From Bactericera cockerelli (lineage: Eukaryota; Arthropoda; Insecta; Hemiptera; Triozidae): a stretch of DNA of 64,000 nucleotides. Positions 11,789 to 23,908 of this stretch are shown here, piece by piece. The stretch lies in assembly GCA_024516035.1 (NCBI GenBank), contig CM044964.1, positions 26,436,866 to 26,500,865 on the forward strand, given 5' to 3'. The position numbers were made by a program, and so were the translations under genes. Positions within the stretch are counted from its first letter, which is position 1. The number at the start of each line of letters is the position of its first letter. The notes below the pieces were generated by a model that was given only the letters and a program-made list of their open reading frames with translations, had not been told where the DNA came from and searched no databases.

Positions 11789-12191
11789 TAAATCTAGATA
11801 ATTTATTTTATCAATATTAAATTTATAGTATTGCTACATTATTATGTATACATATATAGTTGTGGCTAGAACTGCTAGAAGTGCTGCGCTTTCACAAGGC
11901 ATGGCCGTGTTTGTTGAAATCGCGCTTTGGGCATCGCGCTGGCTCAAATGTACACACTTTTTGAGAATGCAACTACTGTCCTGGTTCACCTGTTACGTCC
12001 TGGTAAATAGACCAGACAGACTAAAAGAATTTGCTTGAGATCTCGGCTCGGAATGGTTAGATCCTAGAGATCATACAACCCTGGTTATCCCTAGAGACTA
12101 TTTCCTATCTAATAATAACGAATTCATAAAAGTTATCATATTTGTGCTAATAAATTTCACAACTACTTTGGGTAGACATCACGTTAGTTTT

Positions 12192-12532
12192 TTTTTCCGG
12201 TTTAACGGCGCTTTAACACGTTCGTTACCGAACGGCCATATGTGGATGTTTTTGTGTTTTTCTTTGGGACCGAAACACACATGTGGCCGTTATCAAAATT
12301 TTAACGAGGGACCGGACATCCATATATGGTCTTTTTGAGGTAGGTTGTTAGTATTAGAACAGATATAGGATCGATTCTTGTACAAATACGATGCCAAATA
12401 TGCAAAAAAAATCATTTTGGTACCCAGGATGCAACAGCGACTTTACCGCCTGGTCCCTACGTAAAACTTGAAAAAATTGGCTTGGTAACGAACGTGTTAA
12501 CAAGGCGGTAGGCCTGTCGTTCACGCCGGAAA
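12192..12532 (-). mobile_element. A-tailed retroposon with 12-bp target duplication
   Basis: CACGTTAGTTTT at 12180-12191 and again at 12533-12544 brackets an insert that begins with a T-run on the plus strand, so it is an A-tailed minus-strand insertion. Apart from the TTAA element nested in it, the retroposed part is only about 60 bases (ends ccggtttaacggcg and aggcctgtcgttcacgccgg). Source unknown. Confidence 0.6.
12217..12496. mobile_element. piggyBac-like MITE with TTAA target, 280 bp
   Basis: TTAA|CACGTTCGTTACC at the left and GGTAACGAACGTG|TTAA at the right. The interior has CATATGTGG-type motifs. It is inserted inside the retroposon 12192-12532. Confidence 0.8.
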
Positions 12533-12798
12533 CACGTTAGTTTTGTAAAGCGAGTTTGACTCGCTTTACTAAATCTTTGCTGAACTTTGGACTTAAACCA
12601 CTGACCCTCAGGTTACAAGCCCGCCGCCTTACCGATCCATTTTTGATTATTTATATTCCCTGAGCTCTTCCTTCCTTAAAACTTTACCCTCTTACTTTCT
12701 ACGGACCTGATTGTTAGTTATTTCCTATTTATAATCTGAAAGTAAATAGGTCCTACAAAGTACATAAACAATACAATAGCAACAGCACCAAAATTCTT

Positions 12799-12802
12799 TT
12801 TC

Positions 12803-12847
<45 letters not shown>

Positions 12848-12980
12848 GAAAGAAAGAAAGAGAGAAAGAAAGAGAGAAAGAGAGAGAAAGAAAGAGTGAG
12901 AGAGAGAGAAAGAAAGAGAGAGAGAGAGAAAGAAAGAGAGAAAAAAAATATGCTCTCTCTTTCTCCCTCGAGAGAGAGAT
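12799..12980. repeat. (GA)n/(GAAA)n low-complexity tract
   Basis: Long runs of ga and gaaa with a short tctctct reversal at 12954-12968. Apparent open frames of Ser/Leu/Phe on the minus strand are artefacts of the tract. Confidence 0.9.
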
Positions 12981-13326
12981 AGAATGAGGAAAAACAAACA
13001 AAATATTGTCACAATTCAAATTAATGTTAAAATGAATGAGATGAGGGGAAGGAGCCTGTTGACCTTTGAACTGAACTGACTAACCCATGTGTGATATCAT
13101 TGATATGTGTGACCGGGTGATCGGGTGAGCCATTTCACTGAAATGGCTCTTCTAAGTGATAGAGCGGGTATGAGCCATATCATTTCACTGAACTGTTTTT
13201 CCCATCTCTAGAATGAAATCAAACGATCACGTCCTAAATGATCACGTGTCGCTCTTTCACATCGAGAGCCTCTAACATCATACCACTATTTACAATAATT
13301 ATACATTGACAATATCAGAGGTTATT

Positions 13327-13442
13327 TAAACATATCGTGCCGCCACAGAAGTTGTCCACGGAGTTCACACCGTGGCAGATACAAGCAACTGCACTTAAAC
13401 ATGGCGTGCCGTTACGGAAGTGGTCAATTAAGTTCACGGATC
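13327..13442. repeat. Two-copy imperfect direct repeat just 3' of the Osiris stop codon
   Basis: Two related blocks of about 48 bases (13327-13375 and 13396-13442) each read taaacat, cgtgccg, a gaagt-containing stretch and gttcac. They lie within 145 bases downstream of the stop (13469-13471 in plus coordinates) and so probably in the 3' UTR. No clear AATAAA signal is visible on the minus strand before the transposon end at 13210, so the cleavage site is unknown. Confidence 0.5.
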
Positions 13443-13468
13443 TATCATGACATCATTTGAGCGAGCGT

Positions 13469-16400
13469 CTATTGTTTGTATTCGCTGTAGGCCAAATCTT
13501 GGGCGGCGTTGATGGCGTCCAAAGATCTTCTGTCCCATCCACCGTGACCGCCGCCGCCGCCGCCGCTTGACCAGCCATGGGCCTCGTGGCTCTCGTGTTT
13601 GGAGGCCAACAGTTTCTTGATGGTGATGATCAGTGCGAGAACCAACGCAATCTTGGAGATGATCAGAGCCTTACCGGCCAACAGGAAGAGGAGACCGATG
13701 GCGATGGGGATGAGCATCATCAGTTTCATTCCGATGGCCATCATCATCATGCCCATGCCTTTGTTTTTCTTGCCTCGCACTGGAACAAATAAAAGAGAAT
13801 GAATGCCAAGTTAGTTATCGAAAATTTTATATGAGCTCCAATTTTATTTTATTTTTCATTTATAAAGATTTACTTTGAAGAACATATTACATGTTAAATA
13901 TTATGAAGATGAAGATCCGTTTGAAGAAATTCTATTAAATTAAGATGAATAGGTACTTTGTTTTAAATGACCCACATTGACAGTTCGGATAGAGAATCAG
14001 CACACATGCCCAACAAAACAAATGATACACCATGCTTATTTAGAGACAGTAAAACAAGTTACACCAACTTGTAGTTTTGACGCATCCACCATCATTACAC
14101 TAAACCTCAGTGGATGTGCAATTTCTCCCAATTTTTGTTACCCGATCTTTCATTTATGTTAAGAAAATAACTATTAAAATTTTACTATCCATAAAAAACA
14201 TGAAACAGTTCGTTACAATAAATTATAAAAACTTCCCTTTTAACACTAACATTGATTCTTCTCATTATTTGGCCAATAGCATTTGGTCATTACCATAGCA
14301 AGTATGTAAGTCATAATCATTTTTTTTTTTTCTTTTTAAGAATCTTCTTCTTCTTTCACTTTGCCTTTTCCCAAACCTACTTGGGGTCGGTATTGTTCAA
14401 CTTCATAACCTCATGGTTGAGGTTGAACGAATGGTTGTGGCACGTTTTTTAAGGCTGGACGACCTTCCTAACGCCAACGATTCTATTTGATTTAACGTCC
14501 TGATTTAATACCTATGTACATCTAAGTTCCGGATATCCGTAGTGATAGAGAGGATGATTTTAAAGGTAGTGCAGGTGCACCATATCAGCACTCGAAAAAT
14601 ACTCTTTGTCTTGAAAAGGTAGAAGATTGGACCTACTCTGTCCCGGTAGCTCAGTGGTAAATGTGGCACTCTGTGTATCCAGAGATTCCAGAGTAGGCTG
14701 GGCCGAAAAAAGCGAATTTTTGAATCGAGAATTTTAATAGCAAAAAAAAGTTGAAGCATGGTCAGACGTTTCCAAAAATATAACTTTTGTCGAAATCGGA
14801 TGTTATCTTCCACTGCCGCAAAGCGGTTGAAGTTTGGCGGAAAAGTCGAAAAATGGCATTTTGGACCCCACTTTAAGAAAATTATAAAAATAGTAGATGA
14901 ACATCTAGGAAGCTCAAATTTGTTTCAAATTATTCAATATGTGTTCTAATTTTATTTTTAGACTAAAAATAATGAGCTTTTTGAACTCTGTTTTGTATAC
15001 AGGGTGACCCAAAATCATGAAATTTCACATTTTCATGTGATGTATATGGGGTATATTATGTTTATATTTATTGAATTATTTGAATTAATCCTTCGATATT
15101 GGAAACAAAATCATCATATATTATATATGTGATAGTGCTGGACAGTTTGGATGATATTATTTGCACACTTCAGACATACAGGGTGGCCAAAATTTTCATA
15201 AATTATGATGACTTTTTTATGTACTTAGTTCATGGTATTTTTACATAACAACCATGTAAATATTATGCTAAGCCGTTTTTAAGGACATAAAATATAAATC
15301 AGGATTATAGAAAGGATTATAAGACAGTCTCTTATCCAAGATATTCCGTATGGAGCCCAGGTGATTGATGGAAAGTCTTGGGTGGAAGGAAATTTTCACC
15401 CAACACAGTGCATCTTGGGAAATATCTCGTAGTAACATTGGAGTGGCAGCATAAACAATATAAGATCAACAAATTATCTCTATACATAATAAAATGATAT
15501 AGTTGATCGATAAGGCGGCGCACTTGTAACCTCTAACCTGGAAGTTGGTGGTTCAAGTCCTGGATTCAGCGTAGATTTAGTAACTCGATTTTGAGTAGTT
15601 GTGATATCGTGAAAGTGATTAACACAAGTTTGCTCATTAGTAGAAGTTCAGTAAATTAGCTTACATTTCTTTAGACAGTAAATAGAATCTCCTCTGATGA
15701 TTTTCCACTGGGCACAGTACTAAAAATAGATGTAACATTCCCTCGCTATTGAGCGAGAGAAAAGCCATTGTTTAAGGTACATTTTTGCCTTTGAGGTACC
15801 AGTTGTTGTTGTTAATTTGTTACCAATACCAAAGTGATTTGCATTTTTCTAATCTGAAGGACTTACCTACTTTATTTTTTTCTGAAACCACAAATAGCAT
15901 GAAAGGCCAGCATAATATACATATGATATATTTTATGAACCCATTTGGTTATTTTTGCTGAATCATTAGTTTTTTTACCAATGGAAATAGGTGTAATGTA
16001 TATGTATAACTTCAGAAATCCATTTGCCATTACAAGCCATTAAAACTCTTGAATTGCAGAGAGACTCCACAGAACTAGGTCGGAAAGATATCAAAAGACG
16101 CGATATAAAAAAATTCGTTGTTGGGAGGTTTCGGGAGAGCTTCGTCGCGTGATGTAGCCACCTAATACAAATGGTATCTAGGAACTTATACAGTTATTTT
16201 AATAACAATAATGCAGGAAATAGAATGGTCAAACTATAAGGTAAAATTGCAACAACGATAAGGGAATACGTTTCCTATATAACATAGTTCCCAAGGTGCA
16301 CTGTGTTGGGTGAAAATTTCCTTCCACCCAAGACTTTCAATCAATCACATGGGCTCCATACGGAATATCTTGGATAAGAGACTGTCTTATAATCCTTTCT

Positions 16401-19400
16401 ATAATCCGGATTTATATTTTTTGTAATGTAAAAAAACCATGAACTAAGTACATAAAAAAGTCATCATAATTTATGAAAATTTTGGCCACCCTGTATGTCT
16501 GAAGTGTGCAAATAATATCATCCAAACTGTCCAGCACTATCACATATATAATATATGATGATTTTGTTTCCAATATCGAAGGATTAATTCAAATAATTCA
16601 ATAAATATAAACATAATATACCCCATATACATCACATGAAAATGTGGAATTTCATGATTTTGGGTCACCCTGTATACAAAACAGAGTTCAAAAAGCTCAT
16701 TATTTTTAGTCTAAAAATAAAATTAGAACACATATTGAATAATTTGAAACAAATTTGAGCTTCCTAGATGTTCATCTGCTATTTTTATAATTTTCTTAAA
16801 GTGGGGTCCAAAATGCCATTTTTCGACTTTTCCGCCAAACTTCAACCGCTTTGCGGCAGTGGAAGATAACATCCGATTTCGACAAAAGTTATATTTTTGG
16901 AAACGTCTGACCATGCTTCAACTTTTTTTTGCTATTAAAATTCTCGATTCAAAAATTCGCTTTTTTCGGCCCAGCCTATTCCAGAGGTCATGGGTTCGAA
17001 AACAAGCCGGGACATGACTCAGTTATCCTCCCATTTGGGATTTTTACCACATAATAATATGTCTTGGGCTTACTGCTGGAATAATGGGACTTTAATAATC
17101 GTAATCGGGCAGTAAAAATAAGGCGATATTATTATTATAATTACTCTCTGCTAAAAAAAAAAAAAAAAAACACTGCCAATTATGGACACAATACTTCCTC
17201 GTGATTGTTTCACATTGTAGACACCTACAAGTGCCAATTTTGAGATTTTATACTAAATCATTTGTATCTCCAAAACCGCTTAACCGATTTTCTTCAAATT
17301 TGTTTTATATGGTAGAACATTATTTTTCCTACATTCTAATTTCTACAAAAAATTTGTATCGGCAAGTAATGAACCTTATTTTTTGACTATTTAGTGCAAA
17401 ATTTTGGATTTTCTTAAATATCAGAGTTAAATTATAATTAATTTAAAAATAAATATGAAAATCGGGTGTGCCGTTCACGAGATATAAGCGTTTAAGTAAA
17501 AATGTTATTGGTCAGGAGCATGGTCTCTTCCACCTAGAACCACTAGTACGAATTTGATTAATTTAAAAGATTTGCGCGTTACAAGGAATATTTTTAACAG
17601 ACCGACAGACGGACACAAAACCAAATCGGAGCACAAAAATATTTTTTTTTTATACAAAAACGAACACAATACTTCCGATTTCTAATATTAGAAATTTCTC
17701 GGAAGTAATATTATGTAACAACAAATGAGGTCCTTTTAAACTGTTGGCAAAGTAGGACTTCCTGGTCTTAGCCGAGTGATTCTAATTTGGAAAGTAATTG
17801 CATCGCAGTCATTCTGCTATGTGTCCAAAACTTTTGCACGGTTGGAAAGATATAATATATGACAATTAGAATCACCATGACACCATCACACGTCCCAAAC
17901 AATACGACTCAATGATACCTCCATGTTATTCATTTCACTTTTCCATTCAAATTCTTTCCAGATTGCTCTGTGTGGTCATGTATCATTTCTACCATATATA
18001 GAAGTATGTGGTCACAGTTGATGAACAACATTATTTGGTCATACATTGTTCCTTCAAATTTGGTCATGCCATTTCACTAATTAAATAGCCATCTATGAAT
18101 TCTTCAACATGACTATTGTATAATTGTCACTGTACGTTCTAATAACCGGTTCAGATTTCCTTTCATTTTCATATGATGTTTTCACTCTCGTCTTATAATT
18201 AAAGATTTCTTTCATATTGGAATTAGCATTTGGTTTCTGGCATTATTTAGAATTGAGACACACATTGGACTGTTTTTGTCGTCAGCAAGTACCTATCATA
18301 TATCATATTGGACTTAGTGGTATAGTTGATATTTTATGTGGCATCTATGGATATAATAATCAAAGTCATCGAGAGTAACTATTCTCTACATGTGTCATAA
18401 AGATGGACATTAGAGTTGTTTAATTAAAAGATAATTGATATATATTAAAATGATACATACTATTAAATTAATACTACTAATAATGAGTATTTTGTTAACC
18501 TTGGATCAAACTTAAATGAGTTTTAAATTTTATGGTTCTGCTAAGAACATTAACATCACTACTTTCTCAGTATTTAGTATTCGAATTTTAAATATTTTTT
18601 AACTGCTACATAGGTACTTGCTTATCTGAAAGAATGGAGTATGAATCCATTGGCGGTTTTCACCTTGTAAAATTAAATGATGTGTGAATTTTACTTTCAA
18701 ACTGAACATGAAGACTAGGTAAGTTAGTGCTGATAACATGGAATCATTATGAACATGGTTGATCAATTGGGTGATGTTTTATTTCATAGAAAGGATCGAA
18801 GTGATTACAATCTGTATGATCAGTGATCACATTGATCACATATCTCTAATATCCCTTTCACTCATTTACAGAATGCACCCATGCATTGGATAACATGTTC
18901 AATAATGTTCATAAACAGCTTTAGATATGAGCAGTTGAGCCAATGATTGGATCAAACATTCAATGATAGAGAACTGGAAAAATAATATATGATTGAAAGT
19001 TGGTTTCATTTCTAATACAATTATGTACCTAGACATAATACTACCAACCTAGGAAGTAGTTTTTGAATTCTTATACCTAATACAACTAAATTCTATCATT
19101 GTTGTCAAACAACAGACCAAACTGAATTTACAGTAATCATCATAGGGTTGCGTGATTGTGAACGATGGTAGCCAGACAGGGGAGGAATGACTCAGCACTT
19201 CTACCACTGTCTTTACAAGGAGGCTAATAATTGACGAGGGCCCCCAGAACCAAGCCAATGCTGGTCTACTCCCTGTTTATAGTCTCCCAGCCAGACTGCT
19301 GGTCTACTCCCTGTTTATAGTCTCCCAGCCAAACTGGTGGTCTACTCCCTGTTTATAGTCCCCCAGCCAGATACTATACAACGTAAGAAGAGTGATCAAT

Positions 19401-22400
19401 GCAATGGATATTGTGAGCAAAATACAGAGAAGAAATTAAGATGGGCAGGGCACATGGGTTGGATAAAGGATAACCTGAATGACAAATGGACAATTAAAAC
19501 TACGAAGTGGTATCCCGGAGATAAGAATCAGAAAGCGATTAAGATATAACATCACATGGGAGGACCCAATCATAAAATCAATTTGACCAAAATGGACAAG
19601 GATGGCACAAGATAGAGAGAGATTGGAACCAATGCGACCTGCAGGATTGTCGAGAAATAGACGACATCTATTCAAAACTCGATATTATTATTATAAGCTA
19701 GTAATTAGTTATCTACATATTTTTTTTATTTTTCCTGAGCATAATTGGTAATGTTTTGAATAGCCAATGAATATTTTGGTAAGAGGTCATTAAAAAGTTA
19801 AAAAAAAACCCCATTCAACGCCAAGCCCACTTGTGATAGTGAAACTCGCAACAAAGTCATCTAACGGTCAAAAGTCTGAATACTTGATTGATCCAAGCCC
19901 ATGCGATGCTTAGGAGGCTCTAGCATAGTAAATTTAGTGTTTGATAAAAAGCGTTGCAACATTGAACTTTCACATCAATCAAGGGACATGTTCGAATGAT
20001 TTGAAACGAGATAGAAATTAATGGGATGTGAGAGTTGGCATTAATCATCTCTATTTTTATTATTTTTTTGTTTCTAACGCCTAGCCGAGCTAGGTGTGGT
20101 GTGTATATTAATAATAATAATGATAGAATAGAAAGATAAGATAAATAAGGAGATGGTTGGAGGTTCTTTTTCGACCTATAAATGTTTCTAGGAATTGTTA
20201 CATCGATCTGACAAGGTGTGAAATTGTTTCTCCAGTTGACATTACTGGAACGAGGAATTGAAGACCGATACTGGTGACTTATTCTTCATTATTAAAAAAA
20301 AAAAAAAAAATGACTGGATCGACAGTCGACATCGACATTCGACAATGTCGACATACATATCTATAACAACAAAAACTTGTCACCATTTGTATGTCTTCAG
20401 AAACACAGAGATATAATTACGTACCATTACATCTTGGTAATTTTTGACCATGGCTATATGGAACTTCATTATTTTCGAGGGAATTTCAAGAAATGTTTTC
20501 AAATTTTCATAGAAGAGTAGGCTCATTTCTGATCCATTCTTATGAAACAATCACAAAATTCTGGAATGATATAAGAACATGATTTAGCCCTAAAAAAACA
20601 CATGCTTCACTATTTAAAATACTTACAGCCGTATTTATGAACAGAAAACGCCGTTGGAGCATGGTCTGAAGCATGATTTCTTGTAATATTATTGGCCAAT
20701 ACCTTGCTTGAGACATTGTTCATAAATACGGGTGTTAAACTTCCATTTTATTTTTGCATGACTATCATGCAAAAATAGAATGTACTTGTGTGTCTGGAAA
20801 GAATTTTTCTCTCTTTATCTTATTTTATTAATTTAAATAGTGAAATATTCAAATTTTTAGGCTAAATTATTTTTTTTTATCATTTGAATTACCCTGTGAA
20901 ATTTTCGTAAGAATCGGTTCAAAAATGGATAATTACCAAATAGACACTATAAAAATAATAGAAATCGATTCCATTATGAAAGAGTTTTCAATTTATTCAG
21001 CAGTTTAGAGACACACTGTAAATCTAAATAGCATAATCCCAATCATAATATAACTTAATTCAAAACATATATGGATAATATTTTATTAATTTCTTTGTTG
21101 AGCGACACAACAACGCATAACGGGAGTAGCAGAAGTGGAATGCTGACTTCTGAAACTGTACAAGAGATGAACAGATACATTGTAACAAGAGAATGTCATC
21201 TACATATGGGAAGAAAAGATAATCAGAGTACCTACCTGAAAACACGAGTTTGTTAGTTGTTATTTCTACGCAGTCAAATGTATAAAAATCGGTAATCGAA
21301 ATAATACATCCAACACAGAAAACATAGAATTATAAATAGGTATAGGTAATTAGGTATATATATATATTTTTTATTTATTTTTTTGACATTGGTTCGCAAG
21401 GCCATTCCATACAGCCATAAGGTATATTTATTATTACAATAATTTACAGTTTAAACATTAGAATAGTATTCAGTTCCGGTAGCTAAGTGATAAAGGTGGC
21501 ACTCTGTGAATCCAGAGGTCGCGGGGTCGAAACCATGCCTGGACATGACTATAGTTATCCTCCTATTTGGGATTTTTACCACATAACAATACGTCTTGGG
21601 CTTACTGCTGGAGTAATGGAACATAATAGTCCTAATCGGGCAGTATAAATATGGCAATATTATTATTATTATTATAGCCTCTCTCAAAGTTGAAAAAACC
21701 GTGTGGAAAAACAGGGTAAACTTGTAAATTTAAACAAGTACAGTCTTGTCTATCATCCTTTAGTATTTATACTTTTGCAAGTTGAAATCGGTTCACACAC
21801 GGCACACAATTAACCTTAGTTTACGAACACCTTCAGTGTATGTGTTTTTTTCTTCTTCTTCTGATTGTTTCATAGCCTACTTTCGACTCTAGTGGTCTAT
21901 GTTGCTACTTTAGACACTAGTGGTTTATGTTGTAGCTTGGTTCAATATACTGAAATATGGATGAGTCATGGCACATGATTGATTAAATTTGCGAAGTTTA
22001 TCGCCGGTGGAACAGAAGAACTTTCAAATTCCGATTATAAGACAATAGCATAAAAAAAGAAGATGGAGATGGAGGAAAGTCAACCAAAACAGAAAGGTGT
22101 ACAAAAAGACTTTGGCTTTTTTTCATGTGAAAGAAAAAGTCTTGACAATCAGAGTTTGGCCTGTAATCATTTTTAAGTTAGTTTTTATTTTTAAATTGAT
22201 TAATTTTAGGATAATTCATCAAATTCAAGTCTATTCAGAAATTTGCACACTAGAAAAGCTAATGAACACATTCCTCTATCTCTGTGTGTCTCTCTCTCTC
22301 TCTCTGAAGTACGAATGATTTACTTCTGTCGCTTCTTGGACTTCTTGGCTCATCAGTTCAAGTGGTTTATCCATATAGAGTCACTTGATCATGCGGTCTT

Positions 22401-23875
22401 CATGTTGGTTTGGGATAATCTGGTATCTGTTTGTTTGTTCGTCTAGAAAGTTATCGAGGATGTCCTAGTAAAAGTATGCGGTGGGTAAACAATGTCTTCT
22501 TGTTGACCATAACGGGAGCCGGGATATGGTGGAGTGAATGATGTTTGTGAAGATGATTATATTTTTTGTTGAGAATGATGTCAGTCCCGGTAGCTCAGTG
22601 GTTAAGGCGTTGGTCTGGTAATCCAGAGTTTGTGAGGTCGAAACTAAGCCGGGAAATGACAAGTTATCTTCCTATTTGGGATCTTGACGAAATAATACGT
22701 TTTGGTCTTACTGCTGCAATAATGGGATCGTGCAATATGACTCATTCAAAAACATTTAAGTACACAAAGAGAAGTTAACTAATGGCATAGGTATTCATAA
22801 CTTCAATTGAGATATTCCTATTCCTAGTCAATAGTCCAAAGAAATGCTCCAAAATGATTGGGAATAGATTAAGCTGCCAAATCCAGTTCCAAAACTACCT
22901 TTTGAATTCTGTCTTTTACGTCCCTGGTAATCAAGTTCAAGTCCACTCTGGCACCAATCCGAAGAAAGTTGAAGCCCATTAAAACCGAGACTGTCGAGAT
23001 CAGAACCGCCGACCTCTGCATCAAGTTGGTTTAGAAAACTGCCCAACAGCGTTGGAACTTCCCGCGCCGATCAGAGTACCACAGACCTGTTTCTGTCTCT
23101 CCAGTCGCTCTTACAGAAGGACTAGAAATCATGGCGAGTGAAAAATAGAAACAAGTAGAAACTGGTGACTTTATAAACTGGTTAAACTCCGATTTACGTC
23201 AAGCGCGTCGTGTTGTAAATAAATTCAAACAAGATAGTTGAAAGCGCAGTCATTACAAGAAACAGAAAGAAAATAAAAACAGACGTGCTTTCAGAGCATG
23301 AGATGCAGTATGAAGAAGAATCACGTTGTTAAGCCCACCGTGGACTTGTTGAAGGTATAGGCAGGTTTGTTGAGGAAAAAGCAGATAGAAGAAATGCTAG
23401 AAACTCAATCCACAAACAAGTTTCTTTGGATAAATAAAGACTTCAGGTACTAAAAACACTTGGTAATAAACTTTCATTAGAAAACATATAGATCCATAGG
23501 TATAAAACATACACTAGAGAGTGTAATGTAAATATTATTATGTAGTTCTATAAAATTTCTAGTATTCTCTTGTATCTACAATCATATACAATTTAACAAC
23601 CTACAAAATTTCTACATTTTCTACATCTGCGTACCACAGCAAGAATACTTTCTAAATAGATCTCAAATTCAAATAATAAACGTTTAAGGTGCCTATGAGA
23701 AAATAATGAATTTTTGAGTAAGGGCAAAATTAATAGACTTTTTTTATACCTCTGTGGACTGAAGTCTAGATTTTGTGTATTGTTTTAAATTGGGAAACTA
23801 ATGCTTAAGTCCTAACTTGTGATCTTGATTTTGTCTATCAATTTCGTCCTAAAATATATTATCTTGTAAAATAAC

Positions 23876-23908
<33 letters not shown>

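Larger units (their letters stand above)
12129..12645 (-). repeat. Family D tRNA-headed SINE, split by a retroposed insert
   Basis: The 3' tail (tcatatttgtgctaat, cacaactact) lies at 12129-12179 and the body and head (gtaaagcgagt, then ccactgaccctcaggttaca and the cggct-type head) at 12545-12645. The two are separated by 12192-12532. Confidence 0.7.
9944..13210. mobile_element. hAT-type element, 3.27 kb, loaded with nested insertions
   Basis: Ends are TAGGGATGGGTAGAACTGAT (left) and, reverse complemented, TAGAGATGGGAAAAACAGTT (right). The 8-bp target duplication GAATGAAA lies at 9936-9943 and 13211-13218. Both ends carry a near-palindrome GAGCCATTTCAGTGAAATGG. The TAG start and 8-bp duplication are hAT hallmarks. 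No transposase is visible. The interior is filled by later insertions (10392-10770, 10876-11148, 11478-11788, 12129-12645). The right end lies about 260 bases from the Osiris stop codon. Confidence 0.85.
14638..17147 (+). repeat. Family C tRNA-headed SINE, split by a hAT-type foldback
   Basis: The head half (GTCCCGGTAGCTCAGTGGTA...) is at 14638-14693 and the remainder (GGTCATGGGTTCGAAA, gacatgact, cttgggcttactgctgga, ATT-repeat tail) at 16979-17147. Removing 14694-16978 and one copy of TTCCAGAG restores a normal family C SINE. Confidence 0.9.

Noticed and set aside
12725..13019. Ser/Leu/Phe-repeat open frames on the minus strand
   Set aside because: Translation of a GA/GAAA simple repeat.
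13577..13802. Plus-strand frames over Osiris exon 2, and 29921-30256 over exon 1
   Set aside because: Antisense shadows of the Osiris exons, which have splice sites, a signal peptide and family motifs on the other strand.
14758..14949. Conserved 63-codon frame found in both arms of the foldback (also 16723-16914)
   Set aside because: Identity is explained by the inverted arms; no conserved domain and no initiation context of note.
22583..22660. tRNA gene (good A-box and B-box-like sequence); likewise 57774-57850, 55165-55240 and 3200-3277
   Set aside because: Each is followed by a SINE body and tail present in other copies, and acceptor stems do not pair properly. They are SINE heads.
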